NCBI GenBank assembly: GCA_947259495.1
Contig: CAMYLV010000011.1
Location: 1 to 64,000, forward strand
From: an uncultured Desulfobacterales bacterium
GTDB taxonomy: Bacteria > Desulfobacterota > Desulfobacteria > Desulfobacterales > JAHEIW01
Length of the DNA: 64,000 bases
Reading direction: 5' to 3'
Part shown: positions 42,168 to 50,080 of the stretch, in pieces
How positions within the stretch are numbered: the first letter of the stretch is position 1
How the letters are laid out: every line of letters starts with the position of its first letter
Position numbers and translations under genes: made by a program
Notes under the pieces: model-generated
Told to the model about the DNA's origin: nothing
Databases searched by the model: none
The model's input: the letters and a program-made list of their open reading frames with translations, nothing else

Positions 42168-43451
42168 ATGACCCTCTACTTAAAAGATGCAACTTATATC
42201 GATTGGAAAACCCTGGCGTTTCAGTCCGCCCATCTGGCGGTTTCCCCCGGTGATGACGGCGGCATCCGCTTTCTGGATGCGCTACCGCCGGCCAATGATC
42301 TGGGCACCGATGAAATGATTCTGGATTGCCGCCGGCGGCTGGTCACCAAATCCTTTGGTTGCGGTCATCATCATATTTATTCAGCCCTGGCCAGAGGGAT
42401 GCCGGCACCGGCTAAGATTCCGCACAATTTTTCGGAAATTCTGCAATATATCTGGTGGCACATGGATAAATCACTGAATACGGATATGATTGAAGCCAGC
42501 GCCTTGGTTTCGGCACTGTATTGCGCCAAAAACGGTGTGACCTTTGTCATCGATCATCATGCTTCTCCTTTTGCCATCGATAATTCGCTGGAAACCATTG
42601 CAAGGGCTTTTGATCGTGTCGGCATATCCCATTTGCTGTGTTATGAAATATCCGATCGTGACGGTGATGGCCCTAAAGAAAAAGGTCTGCAGGAAACCGA
42701 CACTTTTTTAAGTTCCGGGCGTCAGGGCCATGTCGGCCTGCATGCATCTTTTACCGTCGGTGATGATTTGCTGAACCGGGCCGTAGATCTGGCCCGCAAG
42801 CATAACACCGGCCTGCATGTGCATGTCGCCGAAGATACGGTCGATCAGGAATCCTGCTTCAAGCAATACAACAAACGAGTGGTGGAGCGTTATGCGGAAG
42901 CCGGTGCACTGGAGCTGTCAAAATCAATCTTTTCTCACTGTATCCACTTGAACGAAAACGAAAAACGCCTGCTGCGTGAGTCCGATGTTACGATAGTACA
43001 GAACACCGAGAGCAATTTGAATAACAATGTGGGCGTCACCAACTACCGGGAACTGGGCGACAATATCATTCTCGGAACCGACGGCATGCACAGCGATATG
43101 CTCAGAAGTGCCAAGGCTGCTTTTTTAACCGGCCAGGCGACTGAAGGCCTCAGTATGGACACTGTTTACGGTCGCTTTCGCCAGGTACACGACTATATTC
43201 GAAACAACGAATTTAAAGGTGACACAGACAATAATCTGGTCGTTTTAGACTATGATTCCCCTACGGATATCAACGCGAGTAATTTTTTAGGGCACTTCGT
43301 TTATGGGATCGAGGCCCGTCATGTAGACTGTGTTATTTCATTCGGCAAACTGATCGTTGAAAATAAAAAGCTGCTTACGGTGGCGGAAGACGAGATACTG
43401 GCTTTTTCGCGGGAGATGGGCCGTAAGCTTTGGGAGAAAATGCTAAAATAA
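42168..43451 (+). CDS. ssnA: SsnA-like amidohydrolase (purine-cluster aminohydrolase)
   Basis: This 427-residue TIM-barrel metal hydrolase shows the metal ligands GCGHHHIYSALARG (67-69), GLHVHVAEDT, FSHCIHL and LGTDGMHSDM. It aligns along its length with E. coli SsnA (for example IDHHASPFAIDNSLETI against its IDHHASP block, and DYDSPTDINASNFLGH near the C-terminus). SsnA is required for urate use in clusters of this kind; the reaction is thought to be a deamination or ring opening but is not settled. GGAAGGTG precedes the ATG. Confidence 0.85.
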   Translation: MTLYLKDATYIDWKTLAFQSAHLAVSPGDDGGIRFLDALPPANDLGTDEMILDCRRRLVTKSFGCGHHHIYSALARGMPAPAKIPHNFSEILQYIWWHMDKSLNTDMIEASALVSALYCAKNGVTFVIDHHASPFAIDNSLETIARAFDRVGISHLLCYEISDRDGDGPKEKGLQETDTFLSSGRQGHVGLHASFTVGDDLLNRAVDLARKHNTGLHVHVAEDTVDQESCFKQYNKRVVERYAEAGALELSKSIFSHCIHLNENEKRLLRESDVTIVQNTESNLNNNVGVTNYRELGDNIILGTDGMHSDMLRSAKAAFLTGQATEGLSMDTVYGRFRQVHDYIRNNEFKGDTDNNLVVLDYDSPTDINASNFLGHFVYGIEARHVDCVISFGKLIVENKKLLTVAEDEILAFSREMGRKLWEKMLK

Positions 43452-43452
43452 A

Positions 43453-43554
43453 AGTGAGCTAAAATGCCTAAAGTTGAGGAATTCTGTTATTTTTAAAAAA
43501 AGATTGAGCGAAGCGAAAGCACAATTTTAAGCACTTTAGGCATTTTAGATCACT
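43453..43554. repeat. palindrome with 22-base arms
   Basis: The arms at 43453-43474 and 43533-43554 (AGTGAGCTAAAATGCCTAAA...) match at 21 of 22 bases in inverse orientation with a 58-base centre. It lies between the ssnA-like gene and ygeW and would form a strong mRNA hairpin. Confidence 0.6.
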
Positions 43555-43589
43555 TCAGTCACTTTTTAAAAACCGGAGGTTTCAAAATA

Positions 43590-44786
43590 ATGGATAAGGC
43601 CGAGATTTTAAAAAGCATTGAATCCCTGTCGAAGATAAATACCGACACAATGGTTCTGAACGATTTCCTGCTGACCTGGGATAAATCTGAGGATGAAATT
43701 GCCGCCACCCTGCAGACGGCGGAAATATTGCGTGCTCTGCGTCAGAATAATATATCCAGCCGCGTATTCGAAACCGGGCTGGCGATATCTATCTTCAGAG
43801 ACCAATCCACCCGTACCCGCTTTAGTTTCGCCGGTGCCTGTAACTTGCTCGGACTGGCCATTCAAGAACTTGATGAGGAGAAATCACAGATTGCCCACGG
43901 CGAAACCGTGCGGGAGACGGCCAATATGATTTCGTTTCTGGCGGAAGTCATCGGTATCCGTGATGACATCTATCTGGGGGAGGGCCACACCTACATTAAA
44001 GAAGTCGCCCGGGCGGTCAATCAAGGACACCAGGAAGGGGTGTTGCCCCAGCGGCCGACCCTGGTCAACCTGCAATGCGATATCGATCATCCCACCCAAA
44101 CGATGTCCGACGCCCTTCACATTATTCATTATTTCGGCGGCGTTGAAAATCTCAAGGGGAAAAAAATCGCCATGTCATGGGCCTATTCACCGTCCTATGG
44201 TAAGCCCCTGTCGGTTCCCCAGGGCATTATCGGCCTGATGACCCGCTTTGGAATGGACGTTGTGCTGGCCCATCCCGAAGGGTACACCCTGATGCCGGAA
44301 GTGGTGGCGATTGCGCAAACAAACAGCGCAAAATTCGGCGGTTCCTTCTGCCAGGAGATGCACATGGAAGACGCCTTTAAAGATGCCGACATCGTTTATC
44401 CGAAAAGCTGGGCGCCGTACAACGTTATGGAGGAACGAACGCGGTTGCTGCAGGACGGTGATCGCCAGGCGCTCCAGGCGCTTGAAAAGCGCTGCCTGGA
44501 GATCAACAAAAAATATATCAACTGGCAATGCACCGAGAAGCTGATGCAAATCACCCGGCAAGGCCGGGCCCTGTATATGCATTGTTTGCCGGCCGACATC
44601 AGCGGTGTCAGCTGTGAAAGCGGCGAAGTGGAGGCCTCGGTCTTCGAGCGTTACCGCGTGCCGCAGTACGTCCAGGCCGGATACAAGCCTTACATTATTG
44701 CCGCTATGATCTTTTTGAGTAAATTTAAAGATCCGACTGAGAAATTGTCACAGTTGGTTAATCAAGCCCGACCGAGGGTATATTGA
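43590..44786 (+). CDS. ygeW: knotted carbamoyltransferase YgeW
   Basis: The predicted product is 398 residues, almost the length of E. coli YgeW (396). The carbamoyl-phosphate loop is FRDQSTRTRFSF (S73-T-R-T-R77), the second-site motif HPTQTMSDALH is near 168, and HCLPADI is near 330. YgeW has a trefoil knot and does not use ornithine or aspartate in published tests; its partner amino compound is unsettled, with a purine-derived amino acid such as 2,3-diaminopropionate proposed. The catabolic direction would make carbamoyl phosphate. The local carbamate kinase is broken, so that product must be used elsewhere. GGAGG lies ten bases before the ATG. Confidence 0.93.
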   Translation: MDKAEILKSIESLSKINTDTMVLNDFLLTWDKSEDEIAATLQTAEILRALRQNNISSRVFETGLAISIFRDQSTRTRFSFAGACNLLGLAIQELDEEKSQIAHGETVRETANMISFLAEVIGIRDDIYLGEGHTYIKEVARAVNQGHQEGVLPQRPTLVNLQCDIDHPTQTMSDALHIIHYFGGVENLKGKKIAMSWAYSPSYGKPLSVPQGIIGLMTRFGMDVVLAHPEGYTLMPEVVAIAQTNSAKFGGSFCQEMHMEDAFKDADIVYPKSWAPYNVMEERTRLLQDGDRQALQALEKRCLEINKKYINWQCTEKLMQITRQGRALYMHCLPADISGVSCESGEVEASVFERYRVPQYVQAGYKPYIIAAMIFLSKFKDPTEKLSQLVNQARPRVY

Positions 44787-44901
44787 ATATTGGTGGATGT
44801 TGCTTCGCTCTGTCATTCTTATTTTGGTTATTATAAAATGCGAAAGCACGCCCTAAATATTTAATCTTCAATCGAAAAGATTCAATCTCAGAGGAGCGCT
44901 T

Positions 44902-47900
44902 ATGAGCGACCGCTTTGCCTGTTGCCCGATAGACCGGTTGCTGCAATGGATTCTGGAAGAAGAAAAACAGGGTCAGATCTTCGGAATTCGCAAAGAACTT
45001 TTCTTTGTTCCGCAGGGCGGCGATGCCTTCAAAATGCAGCGTTACGGCCAGACACTCGAGACGCCCATCGGAGTGGCCGCAGGTCCGCACACGCAGCTCT
45101 CACAGAATATTATCAGCGCCTGGCTGACGGGTGCCCGGTATATGGAGCTAAAAACCATCCAAACCCTGGATGAGCTGGAAGTGACCAAGCCCTGCATCGA
45201 CATGACCGATGAGGGCTATAATTGCGAATGGTCCCAGGAACTCAAGCTGGAGCAGTCGTTTAACGAATATCTGAACGCCTGGATCATCCTGCACATTCTT
45301 AAAGACAAATTCGACTGGGGCGAACCCGACTCAGCCGGATTCATTTTTAATATGAGTGTCGGCTACAATCTGGAAGGCATCCTCAATCCCAATGTACAGG
45401 GCTTTCTGGACAAGATGACCGGCTGTGGTGCGGAAAAGGATGCTAAAGTCGACGATCTGGTCAAAATTTATCCGCGGATTCAGGATTTAGATATTCCAGA
45501 CAGGCTTACGGATAATATCACCATTTCCACCATGCACGGCTGCCCGCCGGATGAGGTCGAAAAGATTGGCCGCTATTTTGTCGAAGAGCGTAAGCTGCAC
45601 ACGACCATCAAGTTGAACCCGACGCTACTGGGGCCGCAAAAGCTACGAAATATTCTGAACGACGAATTGGGTTTTGAGGTAAAAGTGCCGGATCTTGCCT
45701 TTGAACACGATTTAAAATACAACGCCGGCGTTGCGTTGATTGAGTCGCTGCGGGTCTGTGCCGAAAAAGTCGGCGTTGAATTTAATCTGAAACTGACCAA
45801 TACACTGGAAACAACCAACCGTCATCAAAACCTGCCTGAGAACGAACAAATGGTCTACATGAGCGGGCGGGCCCTGCACCCGATCAGCATTCACCTGGCC
45901 GATTGCCTGCAAAATGAATTTAACGGCCAGCTGGATATCAGCTTTTCCGCCGGCACCGATTGCTTTAACGTGACCGATATTCTGGCCTGCAATTTGCGGC
46001 CGGTAACTGTTTGTTCAGATATTCTAAAACCCGGCGGTTATGGACGCCTGGGCCAGTATCTTGAGGAAATTTCAACACGCTTGGCGGAAGCCAGCGCCGA
46101 TTCGATCGATTCGTTTATAACAACCCGGGCCCAGACCCGGGATTTAGCCCGGGCGGCATTAAATAACCTTAAAATCTATGCTGCGGCGGTGATCGCCGAT
46201 GAGTCCTATCAAAAATCTAATTTTCCCTACGAAAATATTAAAACCCCGCGCGAGTTAACCGCTTTTGACTGTGTCAAAGCGCCGTGCGTGTCCACCTGTC
46301 CGGCCAATCAGGACATCCCCGCTTATATGTATTATACGGCGATGGGCGACTACCGGAAAGCCATGGACGTCATTTTGGAAACCAACCCTTTTCCCAATAT
46401 GCAGGGGATGGTGTGTGATCACCTGTGCCAGTACAAATGCACCCGTATGAATTATGACCGCTCTTTGTTGATCCGGGAGATCAAACGCTTTGTCGCCCGC
46501 AGGCAGGATCAAGTCATCTCACGCCAACCGGCGGCACCCAACGGGCTTAAAGTGGCCATCATCGGCGCCGGCCCATCCGGGCTGGCCTGCGCGTATTTTC
46601 TGGCTCTGGATGGTTTTGAAATCGATATTTACGAAACCAAGGAAAACCCCGGTGGTATGGCCGCCGATGGTATTCCCAGCTTTCGGTTGGATGACGACAG
46701 TCTGAAAAAAGATATCGAAGGCATCGTCGCCCTGGGGGTCAAAATTCACTATGGCTCGACGATAAACCTGAAACGATTTGAACAGCTGAGAAACACCTAT
46801 CAATACGTGTACATTGCGGTGGGTGCACAAAACGGATTGAATCTGGGAATCCCCGGTGAAGATGCTCCGGGCGTATACGATCAGATCAGTTTTTTAAGGG
46901 CGGTAAACCGCAATCAGGCGCCGGAACTGGGTAAAAATGTGGTGGTGATCGGTGGTGGCAATTCGGCCATGGATGCTGCGCGGACGGCCAATCGGTTGGT
47001 GGGTCCAGACGGCCGGGTCAGTGTCGTTTATCGTCGCACCAGAGAAGAAATGCCGGCTGATTTTGAAGAGATTCAAGCCACACTCGCTGAAGGCGTCGAA
47101 TTGATTGAGCTGACTGCGCCGGAATGCCTCCTGGTGGAAGATGGGCGCGTGAAATCCAACGTCTGTTTCAAAATGGAGCTGGGCGAGACCGATACCAGTG
47201 GTCGGCCGCGGCCGATTAAAATCGAGGGCACTGAATTTGAAATCCAGGTGGACAGCGTCATCTCCTCTATCGGCCAGCGGGTCGAACTGGATTTTTTTCC
47301 GGAAAAAGATTTACAGCCCGATCCCGACACGCTTGAAACCCAGCTGCCCAATGTCTTTGCCGGTGGTGATGCCGTGCGCGGGGCCTCCACTTTAATCAAA
47401 GCCATCGGTGACGGCAAGCGTGTGGCTGAAACCATCAGGCGGCGGGCAGCCGTCGAATTTGTGCTTCCAGCCGGCAGCATCGACCGGAAACCCGATCTGA
47501 ACAATCTTCAAATTGCCCAGGCCCGGCGCGTGTTCGGCCCTCAGGTGCCGGAGACCTCCACAGACCAGCGGCATGATTTTGGACTGGTGATCCAGACGCT
47601 GGACGAAGCTTCCGCGCAGCAGGAAGCCCGACGCTGCTTGCAATGTGATCTGCTCTGCAATATTTGCACCACGGTTTGCCCCAATCGGGCAAATATCGCT
47701 TACACGTTAGATCCGATCGAATTTCATGTTCAACAGGCCGTCCGTTCCGGTAAAACTGCCCGAATCGAAAATCTGGAATCCGTATGCATCGCCCAGCATT
47801 TTCAGATTATTAACATCGGTGACTTCTGTAACGAGTGCGGCAACTGCGACACCTTTTGCCCGACTGGCGGCGCACCGTATCGTGTCAAACCCAAGTTTTA

Positions 47901-48186
47901 TTTGAACGAAATGAGTTTCGAAAACGAACAAAATGGCTACATGCTTGCCGGCGGTGCGTTGAAGGCCAGAGTGGATGGGAGACCGGAAACTTTAACCCGG
48001 CAATTAGACCACCTGATTTATGAAACCCCGGACATCAGAGCGCGGTTGAACCAAAAAGCATTTGCTGTTGAAGAAGCGACTTTGCTTTCAGGTGCAGACG
48101 GCCCGATTGATCTGCGCCATGCCGCTCAGATGGCCATCCTGTATACGGCATTGAAAGATTTGCCTGTATTCAGCGCACTCAATTGA
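44902..48186 (+). CDS. ygfK: YgfK, multidomain Fe-S flavoprotein ('putative selenate reductase subunit')
   Basis: The predicted product is 1094 residues. Residues 1-450 are a dihydropyrimidine/dihydroorotate-dehydrogenase-like barrel. A GltD-type Fe-S region follows (CVKAPCVSTCP near 455, CDHLCQYKC). The FAD motif VAIIGAGPSGLACAY is near 549 and the NAD(P)H motif NVVVIGGGNSAMDAAR near 678. Two C-terminal cysteine clusters, CLQCDLLCNICTTVCP near 911 and CNECGNCDTFCP near 976, resemble ferredoxin sites. YgfK is part of selenium-linked purine clusters and probably moves electrons between NAD(P)H and the molybdenum hydroxylases or a ring-reducing step. The older selenate-reductase name is not supported by the domains. 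GAGGAG precedes ATG. Confidence 0.92.
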   Translation: MSDRFACCPIDRLLQWILEEEKQGQIFGIRKELFFVPQGGDAFKMQRYGQTLETPIGVAAGPHTQLSQNIISAWLTGARYMELKTIQTLDELEVTKPCIDMTDEGYNCEWSQELKLEQSFNEYLNAWIILHILKDKFDWGEPDSAGFIFNMSVGYNLEGILNPNVQGFLDKMTGCGAEKDAKVDDLVKIYPRIQDLDIPDRLTDNITISTMHGCPPDEVEKIGRYFVEERKLHTTIKLNPTLLGPQKLRNILNDELGFEVKVPDLAFEHDLKYNAGVALIESLRVCAEKVGVEFNLKLTNTLETTNRHQNLPENEQMVYMSGRALHPISIHLADCLQNEFNGQLDISFSAGTDCFNVTDILACNLRPVTVCSDILKPGGYGRLGQYLEEISTRLAEASADSIDSFITTRAQTRDLARAALNNLKIYAAAVIADESYQKSNFPYENIKTPRELTAFDCVKAPCVSTCPANQDIPAYMYYTAMGDYRKAMDVILETNPFPNMQGMVCDHLCQYKCTRMNYDRSLLIREIKRFVARRQDQVISRQPAAPNGLKVAIIGAGPSGLACAYFLALDGFEIDIYETKENPGGMAADGIPSFRLDDDSLKKDIEGIVALGVKIHYGSTINLKRFEQLRNTYQYVYIAVGAQNGLNLGIPGEDAPGVYDQISFLRAVNRNQAPELGKNVVVIGGGNSAMDAARTANRLVGPDGRVSVVYRRTREEMPADFEEIQATLAEGVELIELTAPECLLVEDGRVKSNVCFKMELGETDTSGRPRPIKIEGTEFEIQVDSVISSIGQRVELDFFPEKDLQPDPDTLETQLPNVFAGGDAVRGASTLIKAIGDGKRVAETIRRRAAVEFVLPAGSIDRKPDLNNLQIAQARRVFGPQVPETSTDQRHDFGLVIQTLDEASAQQEARRCLQCDLLCNICTTVCPNRANIAYTLDPIEFHVQQAVRSGKTARIENLESVCIAQHFQIINIGDFCNECGNCDTFCPTGGAPYRVKPKFYLNEMSFENEQNGYMLAGGALKARVDGRPETLTRQLDHLIYETPDIRARLNQKAFAVEEATLLSGADGPIDLRHAAQMAILYTALKDLPVFSALN

Positions 48187-48202
48187 GTAAAACTCAATTG
48201 AG
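48178..48202 (+). terminator. CTCAATTGAG pair over the ygfK stop codon
   Basis: CTCAATTGAG occurs at 48178-48187 and 48193-48202. The two can pair as a 10-bp stem with a TAAAA loop, and the ygfK TGA lies inside the first copy. No U tract follows. A GTTATTTGTTACTCGTTATT low-complexity palindrome continues to 48332. Confidence 0.45.
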
Positions 48203-48363
48203 CAGTTATTTGTTACTCGTTATTTGTGAATTGCATGGAAGTTGTGCACCGTCTAAAAAGAATAGCAAGCATTTTCGAAAATCATCGTTCCGAAGCGAAT
48301 AACGAATAACTGATAACAAATAATTTCCAGTCGAGCATTTTGCGACTGCGATAAGGTCAAACA

Positions 48364-49719
48364 ATGAGCTCTATTCTATTAAAAAATTGTTTTTACATCT
48401 TCTTGTCTGCTGACGAGGATTCCCGGCGTGGTGAAGATATTCTGATCCGGGACAATCGCATTGCCAGAATCGACTGCGCCATTTCAGACGCGGTTGATCG
48501 GGTGATCGACTGCTCGACTTGTGTGGTAATACCGGGCTTTGTGAATACCCATCACCACTTTTACCAGACCCTGACACGCAACCTGCCGGCGGTTCAAAAC
48601 GCAGAACTCTTTGACTGGCTGGTCTATCTCTATGAGATCTGGAAATATCTGGACGAAGAGGCAGTTTATTACGCTTCTTTGTTGGCCATGGGGGAGTTGC
48701 TAAAGACCGGTTGTACGAGCTCCACCGACCATCATTATGTCTACCCGCAAAACTTCAGCGGGGATTTGATTGGCGTGCAATTTAAAGCTGCTGCAAACCT
48801 GGGCATGCGGCTTTCTCCCACCCGGGGCTCCATGTCCCTGGGCAAAAAGGACGGGGGTCTGCCGCCCGACAGTGTGGTGCAGACCGAAGAACAGATTCTC
48901 GAAGATTGCGAACGCGTCATCCTGCAGTACCATGATGGCAGTCAGCTGGCCATGCGTAAAATCATTTTGGCGCCCTGCAGCCCTTTTTCGGTCACCGAAA
49001 AACTGATGAAGGCGACGGTCCAACTGGCCCGTCGATATGGCGTGCGCCTGCATACGCATCTGGCGGAAACCCGGGATGAAAATGAATTCTGTCTTGAAAC
49101 CTATGGATGCAAACCGTTGCAGTTGATGGAGCGCTGTAGGTTTATCGGCAAAGACGTCTCTTATGCCCATGGCATCTATTTTAACGATCAGGAGTTGCAA
49201 CAGCTGGCGGACACCGGCACCCACATCGCGCATTGTCCGACCTCCAACATGCGACTGGGATCCGGAATTTGCCGGGTCAAGGAGATGCTGCCCCTCAGGA
49301 TCAACGTGGGACTGGCGGTGGATGGCAGCGCCTCCAATGATTCATCCGATATGCTCGGAGAGCTCCGCAATGCCCTGCTGCTGCAACGGGTCCATTATGG
49401 GGCGTCAGCCATGTCCACTGTGGATGTCATGAAGATGGGTACGGAAAACGGTGCCCGTTTACTGGGTTTTGAAAAGGTCGGTAAAATCAGGGAAGGCTGG
49501 GCAGCGGATCTGGCCATATTTAACGTGGGCAAGCTGGAATACAGCGGATCGCTGGCCGATCCTTTGGCCGCCATTATTTTTTCCGGATACAACCACGGCG
49601 CCGAATATACCATCGTTAACGGCAAAATTGCAGTGGAGCAAGGCAGGCTGACCGGATTTGATGAGATGGAAATAATGAACAAGTGCAATGCCATCTCAGA
49701 TAGAATGATCAACGCATAA
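48364..49719 (+). CDS. 8-oxoguanine deaminase-type amidohydrolase
   Basis: The predicted product is 451 residues. VNTHHHFYQTLTRNLPAVQN, followed by ELFDWL, closely matches characterised 8-oxoguanine deaminases (PA0142 type), which convert 8-oxoguanine to urate. The metal ligands are THHH, LHTHLAET, YAHGIYF and GLAVDGSASND with the conserved aspartate. A guanine or isoguanine deaminase is the alternative, but the ELFDWL sequence after the HxH block favours the 8-oxoguanine group. The product would enter the same urate pathway as the dehydrogenases next to it. Confidence 0.85.
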   Translation: MSSILLKNCFYIFLSADEDSRRGEDILIRDNRIARIDCAISDAVDRVIDCSTCVVIPGFVNTHHHFYQTLTRNLPAVQNAELFDWLVYLYEIWKYLDEEAVYYASLLAMGELLKTGCTSSTDHHYVYPQNFSGDLIGVQFKAAANLGMRLSPTRGSMSLGKKDGGLPPDSVVQTEEQILEDCERVILQYHDGSQLAMRKIILAPCSPFSVTEKLMKATVQLARRYGVRLHTHLAETRDENEFCLETYGCKPLQLMERCRFIGKDVSYAHGIYFNDQELQQLADTGTHIAHCPTSNMRLGSGICRVKEMLPLRINVGLAVDGSASNDSSDMLGELRNALLLQRVHYGASAMSTVDVMKMGTENGARLLGFEKVGKIREGWAADLAIFNVGKLEYSGSLADPLAAIIFSGYNHGAEYTIVNGKIAVEQGRLTGFDEMEIMNKCNAISDRMINA

Positions 49720-49737
49720 GTGTTTGAAAGGTTTTTT

Positions 49738-49818
49738 ACCACGAAGACACGAAGGCCACAAAGGAAAGCTGTAATTAATTTGTTTTTCGTGTTCTTTGTG
49801 CCTTGGTGTCTTTGTGGT
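49738..49818. repeat. ACCACGAAGACACGAAGG palindrome
   Basis: ACCACGAAGACACGAAGGCC and CTTGGTGTCTTTGTGGT pair as long imperfect inverse arms with a TTAATTTG centre. It is the best-paired member of the ACGCAAAG family in the window and lies just before the permease remnant. Confidence 0.65.
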
Positions 49819-49861
49819 TTAATGATTTTTTAGTTTCGGTTTATCCGGTCCAGGAGTAGCT

Positions 49862-50080
49862 ATGCAAAATTCGAACTATACAGTCGATCCTGCCCTGGAG
49901 ATTGTCTACGGGCTGAATGACAAACCGCCGCTGGGTGAGACCATGTTTGCAGCCCTGCAGCATCTGTTGGCTATCATTGTCGGCATTATGACGCCGCCGT
50001 TGATCATTGCCAATGTGCTGGGATTCTCCCCGGAGATAAAGGCTTATCTGAGTATGAGGAGACATTTCCAATGGCAATAG
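49862..50080 (+). pseudogene. xanthine/uracil permease, 3' deletion remnant
   Basis: The start is intact: AGGAG six bases before ATG 49862, then about 65 residues matching the N-terminus of the NCS2 xanthine/urate permease family (VYGLNDKPPLGETMFAALQH, LLAIIVGIMTPPLIIANVLG). After KAYL the sequence switches to SMRRHFQWQ-stop, which is simply the leader and start of xdhA read in another frame. Roughly 390 codons are missing. The fragment contains at most one or two membrane segments and cannot transport. Its stop overlaps xdhA (ATG 50071), so ribosomes ending here could re-start on xdhA. Confidence 0.85.

Noticed and set aside
44902-48186. Selenate reductase catalytic subunit
   Set aside because: No molybdopterin oxidoreductase domain is present; the domains are barrel, FAD/NAD(P) and ferredoxin-like, so the old name is misleading.
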